Of a stretch of DNA of 64,000 bases, positions 44,175 to 50,966 are shown piece by piece. The translations under genes and the position numbers were made by a program. Location: the NCBI GenBank assembly GCA_963791905.1, contig CAWBTX010000005.1, positions 124,001 through 188,000 of the forward strand, read 5' to 3'. The stretch's first letter is position 1; every line of letters begins with the position of its first letter. The DNA comes from Gaiellasilicea sp963791905 (GTDB taxonomy: Bacteria; Actinomycetota; Thermoleophilia; Gaiellales; Gaiellaceae). A model generated the notes under the pieces. It had not been told where the DNA came from. It ran no database searches and worked only from the letters and a program-made list of their open reading frames with translations.

Positions 44175-44522
44175 TCAGGCGCTGCGGACGACCGACAGGA
44201 CGTACTCGTCACGCCCGTCCTTCAGCGCCTCGACGAGGCGGTCCCGGCCCGAGAGACCCGACCGGCTCGTGAGCACGCCATAGAGCCGCTCGTCGCTCAG
44301 TCCCTTCTCACGACCGGTGGCGACGAGCCGCTGCACGATCGGGAGCGGCCGGCCGTCTGGCGCGAACTGCCAGGCGGGATATAGGTAGTCCTGCCCGCCA
44401 GGACGGCGCACGCCGAGCAGCTCGCCCGACCGACGCATGGTGTCGAGCCGGTGCGTCCCGATCCCGAGCCGCGTCGACAGCCACGAGCCCGAGAGGGACT
44501 CCTCCAGCAGCGCCTTGCTCAT
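44175..44522 (-). CDS. Winged-helix-like DNA-binding protein (115 aa)
   Basis: The N-terminal half (SGSWLSTRLGIGTHRLDTMR, then LGVRRPGGQDYLYPAWQF) looks like a small helix-turn-helix that reads a variable-start domain. The C-terminal part (LSGRDRLVEALKDGRDEYVL) resembles the MbcA/ParS/Xre antitoxin-type helix bundle. It could regulate the ABC-F gene that starts 3 bases after its end. No RES toxin gene is next to it. Confidence 0.6.
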   Translation of the reverse strand: MSKALLEESLSGSWLSTRLGIGTHRLDTMRRSGELLGVRRPGGQDYLYPAWQFAPDGRPLPIVQRLVATGREKGLSDERLYGVLTSRSGLSGRDRLVEALKDGRDEYVLSVVRSA

Positions 44523-44531
44523 CTCGAGAGC

Positions 44532-44675
44532 TTATGCAGGCGCGGACGCGATGCGCGTGCGCCGGCGACGGCCGGAGCCCGTGAGCGTCCAGCGGACGCC
44601 CTGGACCGCCCAGCCCGCGAGTGCGAGGGTCAGGAGGCCGAAGGCGAGGAGTGTGATGAGGAGCCAGCGCTTCAT
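44532..44675 (-). CDS. Single-span membrane micro-protein (47 aa)
   Basis: The product is KRWLLITLLAFGLLTLALAGW, one membrane helix, followed by a basic tail (GSGRRRRTRI). I prefer the inner ATG because the upstream residues are not membrane-like and overlap the selenoprotein gene's end. Function unknown. Confidence 0.45.
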   Translation of the reverse strand: MKRWLLITLLAFGLLTLALAGWAVQGVRWTLTGSGRRRRTRIASAPA

Positions 44676-44761
44676 GTCGATGAGCTTATGACGCCGCGCT
44701 GCTGTCGGCGTCGTCCGTAACGCCGAGTTCGGCTCATCCTCGAGAGTGATCCTTCCATCCA

Positions 44762-45256
44762 TCAACTGGACGAGAGTTTGGCCCCTAAATCTTCCCAGTC
44801 GCTCGCGGTTCCGCCGCCCTCGAAGCGGCCGACGATCGCCCCTTCGGCGTCGAACAAGATCACGTGCGGCTGGTAGTCGGCTCCGATCGAGCGGGCCAGC
44901 GCCCGGTCGGGATCCTCGATCTGGGGCCAGTCCCAGCCGTACCGATCGAGGAATTCGCGCGCGGTAGGCGGCGTGTCGGCAACGTTGATGCCGAGGTACT
45001 CGTACTCCGGATGGGAGTCGACGAAGGCTGCGTAGGCGACCGCCTCGCTATTGCACGTGAGTCACCAGGACGACCAGACGTTGACGAAGACGGGCTTCCC
45101 CCGGAAGTCGGCGAGCGAAATCGCCTCGCCGTCGAGCGTCGTCCCCGCGAGCGGCCCCTGGCTCGTCGCGGACGGCTGCGGCGGCGCGTCCTCGGTCGAG
45201 CCGCAGGCGGCAAGGACGAGCGTCGCAAGCATGAGCGCGGCCAGTCCCCGAAGCAC
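44762..45256 (-). CDS. TlpA/ResA-like thioredoxin lipoprotein with in-frame UGA (candidate selenoprotein)
   Basis: Read straight through the TGA at 45064-45062, the frame encodes 164 residues. These comprise a lipoprotein signal (LAALMLATLVLAAC, lipobox Cys18), a TlpA-type domain (LDGEAISLADFRGKPVFVNV), and the redox site WSSW-U-LTC with the UGA at residue 65. The domain continues with YEYLGINVADTPPTAREFLD, WDWPQIEDPDRALARS and ILFDAEGAIVGRFEGGG to the stop. UGA stands exactly where the first cysteine of CxxC is expected, and 99 codons of intact thioredoxin fold follow. Selenocysteine is the best explanation; a Cys-to-stop mutation is the alternative. Such proteins reduce disulfides on the outer face of the membrane. 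Confidence 0.72.
45036..45048 (-). promoter_or_regulatory. Candidate bacterial SECIS hairpin
   Basis: Thirteen bases after the UGA, the mRNA can form GCGA-GGCGG-TCGC, a 4-bp stem with a 5-base loop beginning with two guanines. Distance and loop G content resemble bacterial SECIS elements, which lie directly downstream of the selenocysteine codon. The stem is short and such hairpins arise easily in GC-rich DNA, so the support is weak. Confidence 0.35.
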
Positions 45257-45320
45257 GTCCTCAGGCTAGCGCCGAAGGATTGCGACCGTCTTACAGCCTG
45301 TGTGCCATAGTGCGCGCCTC

Positions 45321-45722
45321 GTGGCGGAGGCGCTGAAGAAAGGCCGGCTGCGCGTGCTGATCGTGGACGACCACCAGCTCTTCTCCGATGGTGTGCGCGC
45401 GTTGCTGGAGGACGACGGTCGCTTCGAGGTGATCGGGACGGCAAAGACCGGCCGGGAGGCGATGCTGGCGGCGCGGTCGGCGGCCCTGGACGTCGTGCTG
45501 ATGGACATGTCGATGCCGGTGCTCGACGGTCTCGCCGCAACGCGCCGGCTGCTCGCGCTCGACCCCGCGCCGAAGGTGATCGCGGTCAGCGGCCACACCG
45601 ACAGCCTCAGCCGCGCGGCCGCGCTCGAGGCAGGCGCCTCGGCCTTTCTCCCCAAGGCCGACGCGCACTCGAATCTCGCGAACGTCATCGTCGACGTCTG
45701 CGGCGGCCGGCACTCGACGTGA
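45321..45722 (+). CDS. Stand-alone response regulator receiver protein
   Basis: The 133-residue protein is a CheY-like receiver with no output domain. It has the acidic pocket VDDHQLF, the phospho-acceptor Asp in VLMDMSMPVLDG, the switch Ser/Thr in VIAVSGHTD and the conserved Lys in FLPKADAH. The sequence is closest to NarL/FixJ receivers whose HTH has been lost. I take the GTG just before AEALKKGRLRVLIVDDH; an earlier GTG is possible. Its stop overlaps the cupin start (GTGA). Confidence 0.82.
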   Translation: MAEALKKGRLRVLIVDDHQLFSDGVRALLEDDGRFEVIGTAKTGREAMLAARSAALDVVLMDMSMPVLDGLAATRRLLALDPAPKVIAVSGHTDSLSRAAALEAGASAFLPKADAHSNLANVIVDVCGGRHST

Positions 45723-46156
45723 GCGCGTTCGCGCTCGGTCCCGATGCCGGCGAGTGGCTTCGGTTCGGAGGGCTGACAATCGTCTTGAGGGTCTCGTCGG
45801 AGACCAGCGGCGGCGCGTTCGCGCTCTTCGAGGAAGTGCCGCCGATGGCGGACACGCCCCTACACGTCCACGAGCGTGAGGACGAGCTGTTCTACGTGCT
45901 CGAGGGCGAGCACGTGTTTCGGGTCGGCGACGAGGAGTTTCCGATGAGCCCCGGCGGGCTCGTCTACGCGCCGCGTGGCGTTCCCCATGCCCAGCGGCGC
46001 GTCGTCGCAGGGGAGGGGCGCCAGCTCGTCCTCACGACACCGGGCGGGTTCGACGGCTTCTTCCGCGAGCTCGCCGCGGCGGACGAGGCCGGGCAGCTCG
46101 GCCCGGACGCCTACGCGCGGGCGTCCGAGCGTTACGGGATCACCTGGCTCGGCTGA
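45719..46156 (+). CDS. Cupin-2 domain protein
   Basis: The 145-residue single cupin shows motif 1 as TPLHVHEREDELFYVLEGEHVF (two His and one Glu as metal ligands) and motif 2 as PGGLVYAPRGVPHAQR (third His). The C-terminal helix (GFFRELAAADEAGQLGPD) is typical of quercetinase-like small cupins. The substrate is unknown. It is translationally coupled to the receiver protein upstream. Confidence 0.85.
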   Translation: MSAFALGPDAGEWLRFGGLTIVLRVSSETSGGAFALFEEVPPMADTPLHVHEREDELFYVLEGEHVFRVGDEEFPMSPGGLVYAPRGVPHAQRRVVAGEGRQLVLTTPGGFDGFFRELAAADEAGQLGPDAYARASERYGITWLG

Positions 46157-46229
46157 GCCGTCTCTACTTCTCCGGGCGCTCGCGCAAGTTTTCAGGCGCT
46201 CGGCGGACTACCCGGGAGAGAGAGCAGTT

Positions 46230-46280
46230 GCCTGCCGGAGCGGGCCGCACCCTCCGTCCGTCACCGCCGCTCCGGCAGGC
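46230..46280. terminator. Bidirectional inverted repeat between convergent genes
   Basis: GCCTGCCGGAGCG (46230-46242) and its exact complement (46268-46280) make a 13-bp stem with a 25-base spacer. It lies between the cupin stop and the stop of the convergent glycosylase gene. The long loop is unusual for an intrinsic terminator, but the position supports that role. Confidence 0.55.
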
Positions 46281-46297
46281 CGCCGCCGCGCCGGCCC

Positions 46298-47530
46298 TCA
46301 CGGCCGCGCGAGGAAGAGCCGCTGCTCCTTCCGGAGCTGCGGCGCCCAGTCGATCCGGCGCGCCTCCGCGAAGCCGAGGTAGGCCCGCAACGCCGCGCGC
46401 ATCGCGTCGACGAAGCCCTCCGCCCGCCGCGGGTCGAACCAGTCCTCCCACCAGACGCCCAGGACCTGCACCCGGCCGGCGGCGCGGTCGATCCGCGGCT
46501 CGATGCGGCCGACGAGACGGTCCCGGAAGAGGATCGGGAGCACGTAGTAGCCCCACCGCCGCTTGGCCTCAGGCACGTAGACCTCCCAGATGTAGTCGAA
46601 GTCGTACAGCGGCGGCAGCAGCGCCCGGTCCCACATCAACGGATCGAGCGGCGCGAGGAAGGCGACCGAAGCGGGCGGCTCAGGCGGCGATTCGAGGAGC
46701 TCGACCTCCTCGCGGAGCACGAACCGCTTGCCGCGGACGCCCTCGACCTCGACCTCGACGAGCTCGCCCGAGTCGACGAGCTCCTCGCGGAGCTCCTTCC
46801 GCGTCGGGTGATCCGGTCGGTCCGGATGGGGCGTCGACGCCCGTCCCGTTCCGATCCACAGCTCGCCGCCACCGCTCGTTCCCAGCAGGCCGTGCGCGCG
46901 GAAGCGCGACAGCAGCTTGTGTCGTAGCTGCTCCCGGAGCGACACCTCGTGGGCGAGCAGCTCCGCCGGAAAGAGCCGCTCGACCAGGTCGTAGACGCGC
47001 CGATTGCCGTCGCGCCGCGAGAGCGCGAGCACGCCGCTGACCGAGTACGCCTCGAGCACCGCGCGCGCGACGCTCGTCGGTGCCCAGAACCATTCGACGG
47101 CTGGGCCGCGCTCGAAGTCGAGGGTCGAGAGCGGCCCTTCGACTCGGATTCGCTCGAGGATCTGCGTGGCGACGTCGGCGTTCTCGGCGAGGATGCCCTC
47201 CTCGAACCTCGGCGCGTTCAGCCGCCAGGAGACGCTGTACCAGGGCAGCTCGCTCGTCGGGAGCAGCGAGAGTCCCTTGTTGTACGCCTCGTAGAGGTCG
47301 CGCCGCACGTAGAGGAGCTCCTCGCACCACACCGGGTCGTAGTCGGCCACGCGCGCGTGGAGCACGAGGTCGTGGTTTCGCCCTGCCACCGACAGCGGGT
47401 CGAACTGGATCGAGCCGAGCCGCCGGAACACCTCCAGCACAGCCTCGGGGCCGCCATTGACCGATCGCGCGGGCGCGAGCAGATGCCGCGCGGCGAGGAA
47501 GCGTCGTGCGGCGTCGGCGGAGACCTCCAT
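46298..47530 (-). CDS. YcaQ/AlkX-family DNA glycosylase (winged-helix protein)
   Basis: The 410-residue protein belongs to the HTH_42/YcaQ family, glycosylases that unhook interstrand crosslinks. The catalytic QxD pattern is seen as SIQFDPLSVAGRNHDLVL at about residues 37-54. Then come LYVRRDLYEAYNKGLSLLP, three winged-helix units, VAFLAPLDPLMWDRALL, FDYIWEVYVPEAKRRWGYY and the C-terminal WAPQLRKEQRLFLA. The ATG chosen starts the conserved SADAARRFLAARHLL helix; a longer frame upstream lacks similarity to it. It is transcribed alone. Confidence 0.87.
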   Translation of the reverse strand: MEVSADAARRFLAARHLLAPARSVNGGPEAVLEVFRRLGSIQFDPLSVAGRNHDLVLHARVADYDPVWCEELLYVRRDLYEAYNKGLSLLPTSELPWYSVSWRLNAPRFEEGILAENADVATQILERIRVEGPLSTLDFERGPAVEWFWAPTSVARAVLEAYSVSGVLALSRRDGNRRVYDLVERLFPAELLAHEVSLREQLRHKLLSRFRAHGLLGTSGGGELWIGTGRASTPHPDRPDHPTRKELREELVDSGELVEVEVEGVRGKRFVLREEVELLESPPEPPASVAFLAPLDPLMWDRALLPPLYDFDYIWEVYVPEAKRRWGYYVLPILFRDRLVGRIEPRIDRAAGRVQVLGVWWEDWFDPRRAEGFVDAMRAALRAYLGFAEARRIDWAPQLRKEQRLFLARP

Positions 47531-47669
47531 CCGCGGGACGCTAGCGACGTCCGCATGCGCTTGCGGAGGGCGTCGGGGAACCGTTCGATCGGCTGCCTGC
47601 AAACGATTGGCGCGACGAGGCGCGCGGCGCCTCGTGGTCTCGAGCGACTGCGGGTTCGGTCGCGAGGGC

Positions 47670-47804
47670 ATGTCGCGGCGGATCGCGTTCTACAAGATGG
47701 TCGCGATCGTCCGGGGAACGAACATCGTCCGTGCAGAGCTCGGGCTCCCCGAGGCCGAGTGCCGCGCCAGCGACCCACGGTTCGCGCTCGGCAGCGACGT
47801 CTGA
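47670..47804 (+). CDS. Small hypothetical protein (44 aa)
   Basis: An ATG opens a frame encoding SRRIAFYKMVAIVRGTNIVR and the end AELGLPEAECRASDPRFALG. The residues look like ordinary folded protein rather than shadow translation, but no clear SD or family supports it. The 140 bases before it hold nothing else I can identify. Confidence 0.35.
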   Translation: MSRRIAFYKMVAIVRGTNIVRAELGLPEAECRASDPRFALGSDV

Positions 47805-47821
47805 GGGGGACGCGAATTCGC

Positions 47822-48649
47822 TCAGCGCTGCGGTGTCGAACTGCCGAGCATCACGTCTACCAACACTCGTACCGCGTCATTGCACGACGCGGGCACGCGC
47901 TCCAACTCACCGAGAACTGCGGTATGAGCCCGCGCGTACGTGGCGAGCGTGGGCGAGAACCGGCCTGGCTCGTCTTCGTTCCCGTCGCTGAGGTCGTCGC
48001 GAATCTGGTAGGCGCTGCCCAGTTTCGTTCCGAGCGTTGCGAGCGCGGCCAGTTCCTCGTCACCGGCTCCGGCAAGTAGTGCGCCCAGAGATGCCGCAGC
48101 CGAGAAGAGCGCTCCCGTCTTCTTCGCCACGACGTCGAGGTAAGCGTCCTCCGACAGCGCCTGATGATGCGGAGCGAGTTCCTCCAGCTGTCCATGGCAG
48201 CACAGCTGAGCGCCTTTGCTCAGCGCCTCGACGGCGTTGGCGAAGACCTCAGCCGGTACTGCACTTCGCACCTCGCTCAACACGTCGAACGCCGCGAGGA
48301 TCAGCAAGTCGCCGACGACGAGCGCACGACTGCGTCCGGCCGTGACATGAAGTGCCGGCCCGCCTCGCCGCTCCATCGCCTCGTCGATGATGTCGTCGTG
48401 CACGAGCGACGCGAGATGGAGGAGCTCGATCGAGACTGCGGCAGGCGTGAGCGCCGAAGAGGGCGCTCCGAGCGAAGACCCTGAAACGAGGACGAGACTT
48501 GCGCGGAAGAGCTTCGCCTCACCGACCATCGCTGCGGCCGGCTCGCCACCATGGTGGGAGACAACATCTCGAAGCCGCTGACGACATTCGGCAAGCTGAG
48601 ATCGGTAGCCGACGAGCGGCGATGCGCCGACCAAAGCGGGCTCAGGCAC
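47822..48649 (-). CDS. Trans-isoprenyl diphosphate synthase (polyprenyl synthetase family)
   Basis: The 275-residue class I prenyl synthase has the first aspartate-rich motif DDIID in LASLVHDDIIDEAMERRGGPALH and the second motif DDLSD in YQIRDDLSDGNEDEPGRFSPT. Also visible is KKTGALFSAAASLGALLAG. It would condense isopentenyl diphosphate with allylic diphosphates to make a short- or medium-chain isoprenoid, the probable substrate for the divergently encoded cyclase-like protein. The GTG start lies only 19 bases from the divergent GTG, so both promoters must be very compact or overlap. Confidence 0.85.
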   Translation of the reverse strand: MPEPALVGASPLVGYRSQLAECRQRLRDVVSHHGGEPAAAMVGEAKLFRASLVLVSGSSLGAPSSALTPAAVSIELLHLASLVHDDIIDEAMERRGGPALHVTAGRSRALVVGDLLILAAFDVLSEVRSAVPAEVFANAVEALSKGAQLCCHGQLEELAPHHQALSEDAYLDVVAKKTGALFSAAASLGALLAGAGDEELAALATLGTKLGSAYQIRDDLSDGNEDEPGRFSPTLATYARAHTAVLGELERVPASCNDAVRVLVDVMLGSSTPQR

Positions 48650-48668
48650 GCGATGTTTATCGGTAATC

Positions 48669-50036
48669 GTGATACCCAAGGCTAACTCGGATCACGCAGT
48701 CGCACTGGATCGCGGGATCGGATTCCTGCTCGCGAAGCAGGGCGGTGACGGGCTTTGGCGAGACTTCCTCACGCCCGCGGGAGAGGCCTCGGAGTGGCCG
48801 ACCGGCTTCATTGCCACAGCGCTTCACCTCGCCGGCGCCGAGGGCGGCGCGCTTCAGCGAGCGGCCGACACCCTCGTCGCCAACCAACACGGCGATGGCG
48901 GCTGGGGCTACAACGAGAACGTTCCCAGCGACGCCGACTCGACGGCGTGCGTGCTGCTGTTTCTCGGGCTCCTGGGCGAGCGCGGGAGCGCGTGCAGGCG
49001 CGCGGCTTCGTGTCTGGTCCAGCACCAGCGGACGGAGAACGGCGGAATCGCGACCTATCGCGAGCCGGGCCCGATTCGCCAATTCATGGGCGTGGGTCGG
49101 TGGATACGGTTCAACGGCTGGTGCCGACCGCACACCGAGGTGACCGCGACGGCAGGTCGCGCGCTCGCCGCCCTCGGGCCGAGCAGCCACAGCTCGGAGA
49201 TCGATGCCGCCTGGCGGTATGTCCGGTCGCAGCAGCGTGCCGACGGCAGTTGGAGCTCGTACTGGTGGACGTCGCCTCACTACGCCACCCTGCAAGCGGT
49301 CGAGCTAGCCCTGTCGGTGGGCGATCACGAGGCCGTCAGCCGTGCGGCCGGGTGGGCGATGCGAGCGCAGGCGGAGGACGGCGCTTGGAGTGCGCCGGGT
49401 GCCGCGACCTCCGCCTTCGCAACCGCCCTGTCTCTGTCGATCCTCCTGAACGCAAGAGCGAGCCCGCAACCGGTGGGCCGTGCAATCTCGAGCCTCGCCG
49501 CCCTTCAGGACGAGGATGGTGGCTGGCCCAGTCATCCGATCATGCGGATTCCCCTGCCGGGAGATACTGATCCCGATCGCGAACGCTGGCGCCTCGTCCG
49601 TCTAGGCAGCGGTGTCGTTATCGGCGACCAGCACCGCACCTTTACCTCCGCCGCGTGCGTTGCCGCATTGGCGCGTGCGCACGAGGCAGTCAGCCGACGC
49701 ATTGACAGCCTTGCCGTGCGAGTATTAGCGTCGTTCGCAATCGAGAGGAAGGGGGCCCGACGTGCTGGAGGACTTCAAGCGGGCACTTGCTCGCGTACAG
49801 GCCGACTACGGGTTCTACATCGACTGCCAGTCGAATCCGACCGTGGCTCTCGCGGGCTACGACCTGAGTCCGGACGAGCGGTCGGCGCTGAGCGACCCCG
49901 AGAAGCTCGCCGACGTGCTCAACCGAGGAATCGGGGTCAGTCGGATCCCGAGCATCACGGTCAAGATCTCCGGAACGCACGACTGGGTCAATCGTGCCGC
50001 CCCGAAGAAGAACGCGATGGAGAAGGCCGATCGTGA
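48669..50036 (+). CDS. Squalene/terpene-cyclase-like repeat protein (class II), over-long 3' end
   Basis: The first ~345 residues consist of prenyltransferase/squalene-oxidase (QW-like) repeats (FLLAKQGGDGLWRDF, LVANQHGDGGWGYNENVPSD, YVRSQQRADGSWSSYWW, LAALQDEDGGWPS). The motif DADSTA is a variant of the class II cyclase DxDDTA acid. It would protonate and cyclise an isoprenoid made by the neighbouring synthase. Sense ends near ACVAALARAHEAV (about 49690). The frame stays open for another 340 bases, through the whole promoter and first half of the next gene, giving low-complexity residues. The natural stop was probably lost by a mutation or indel. Confidence 0.72.
   Translation: MIPKANSDHAVALDRGIGFLLAKQGGDGLWRDFLTPAGEASEWPTGFIATALHLAGAEGGALQRAADTLVANQHGDGGWGYNENVPSDADSTACVLLFLGLLGERGSACRRAASCLVQHQRTENGGIATYREPGPIRQFMGVGRWIRFNGWCRPHTEVTATAGRALAALGPSSHSSEIDAAWRYVRSQQRADGSWSSYWWTSPHYATLQAVELALSVGDHEAVSRAAGWAMRAQAEDGAWSAPGAATSAFATALSLSILLNARASPQPVGRAISSLAALQDEDGGWPSHPIMRIPLPGDTDPDRERWRLVRLGSGVVIGDQHRTFTSAACVAALARAHEAVSRRIDSLAVRVLASFAIERKGARRAGGLQAGTCSRTGRLRVLHRLPVESDRGSRGLRPESGRAVGAERPREARRRAQPRNRGQSDPEHHGQDLRNARLGQSCRPEEERDGEGRS
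49702..49728 (+). promoter_or_regulatory. Candidate promoter of the precursor gene
   Basis: TTGACA (49702-49707) and TATTAG (49723-49728) are separated by 15 bases, slightly short. They lie 34 bases before the GTG of the small gene, which has a strong purine-rich SD (GAGGAAGGGGG, 49745-49755). It falls inside the meaningless 3' extension of the cyclase frame. Confidence 0.4.
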
Positions 50037-50133
50037 CGCGAAGGTCGCGACCGAGGTCGAGACGATCAAACAGGCGAGTACGGACGACGAGCGCACCGGG
50101 GCGGTCGTCCGGTTGATGGCATTGGTCGGTTGA
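49762..50133 (+). CDS. Split-borosin-like RiPP precursor peptide (LigA-like leader domain)
   Basis: The 123-residue protein has a helical N-domain with the pattern (A)DYGFYIDCQSNPTVALAG, DLSPDERSALSDPEKLADVL. This resembles the LigA-like borosin-binding domain of split borosin precursors such as Shewanella SonA, as I recall that sequence. Just after that domain comes SITVKISGTHDW (residues 64-75), the place where SonA carries its methylated core. A hydrophobic C-terminus, TGAVVRLMALVG, is a second core candidate. The stop overlaps the TTG start of the methyltransferase (TTGA), so both are made together. Identification as a precursor is inference from pairing and fold pattern. Confidence 0.65.
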   Translation: MLEDFKRALARVQADYGFYIDCQSNPTVALAGYDLSPDERSALSDPEKLADVLNRGIGVSRIPSITVKISGTHDWVNRAAPKKNAMEKADRDAKVATEVETIKQASTDDERTGAVVRLMALVG

Positions 50134-50966
50134 GCGACTCCGACACGGACGTCCAGGCAGTCTGGCCGTTCGACATCGGGATCGTCGGCACCGGAATCGT
50201 CGGCACGCACCAGCTCACCCGAGAGGCGGAGCAGGTGATCCGGCGCAGCACACGGACGTTCGTCATCGACTCGGGCTACGGCATCCCGGAGTATCTGGAG
50301 ACGCTGTGTCCTGAAGTGACGGAGCTCGGGACCCTCTACGAGCCGGGCAAGGACCGCCTGCCCACCTACCGCAGGATGGCCGCCGAGGTCGTATCGGCCG
50401 CGGTGACGAGCTCTCCGGTGTGCCTGGCGACGTACGGCCATCCGTGGGTCTACTGCTATCCGACGACGCTGATCACGCGCGCCGCACCGCTCCTGGGCCT
50501 GCACGTCGAGGTCTTTCCGGGCGTCTCGTCGTTCGACACGCTGCTCGTGGACCTCGGGACGGACATCGCCCTCAGCGGCATCCAGATGTACGAGGCCACC
50601 GATCTCCTGTTGCGCAGGCGGCCGATTCAGAGCGACGTGACGTGCGTCATCTGGCAGCCGACCGTCGTCGGCGATCCCACGTATCACGCCGAGCCCTACG
50701 CGGTCGAGCAGTTCACGCCGCTCCAGGAATACCTGTTGCGTTTCTACCCCGCCGAGCACGAGGCCACCATCGTGACGACCAAGACGTACCCGCTGACGCG
50801 CTCGGTCGTCCAGCGCCTGCAGCTGGGTGACCTGGCGGTGGAGCTCGAGCGAGCTCCGAAGGTGGGGACGCTCTACATCCCGCCGCTCGGCGAGCGGCCG
50901 GTCGAGGACATGGACTTGCTGGAGGTGATGCTGACGGCGGGGTCGGAAACCGTGGCCGAGTCATGA
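50130..50966 (+). CDS. Tetrapyrrole-methylase-fold SAM methyltransferase, borosin alpha-N-methyltransferase-like
   Basis: This 278-residue TP-methylase has the N-terminal glycine loop GIVGTGIVGTHQL. Then come TYRRMAAEVVSAAV, LATYGHPWVY, TTLITRAAPLLGLHVEVFPGVSSFDTLLVDLGTDIA, CVIWQPTVVGD, YPAEHEATIV and the close VGTLYIPPLGE. The YGHPxxY, ITRA and PGxS...DLGxD pattern fits the OphMA/SonM borosin group better than cobalamin or sirohaem methylases, by recall. It would N-methylate backbone amides of the peptide encoded by the overlapping upstream gene. No corrin or haem genes are nearby, which supports a peptide substrate. Confidence 0.72.
   Translation: MSDSDTDVQAVWPFDIGIVGTGIVGTHQLTREAEQVIRRSTRTFVIDSGYGIPEYLETLCPEVTELGTLYEPGKDRLPTYRRMAAEVVSAAVTSSPVCLATYGHPWVYCYPTTLITRAAPLLGLHVEVFPGVSSFDTLLVDLGTDIALSGIQMYEATDLLLRRRPIQSDVTCVIWQPTVVGDPTYHAEPYAVEQFTPLQEYLLRFYPAEHEATIVTTKTYPLTRSVVQRLQLGDLAVELERAPKVGTLYIPPLGERPVEDMDLLEVMLTAGSETVAES

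Noticed and set aside
44693..44761. Upstream in-frame extension of the 47-aa membrane protein
   Set aside because: It would overlap the end of the TlpA-like gene region and adds a polar stretch before the membrane helix; the inner ATG is the simpler start.
47531..47669. Longer start of the YcaQ-type protein upstream of the chosen ATG
   Set aside because: The extra 47 residues are Arg/Ala-rich and precede the conserved first helix; no SD supports an earlier start.
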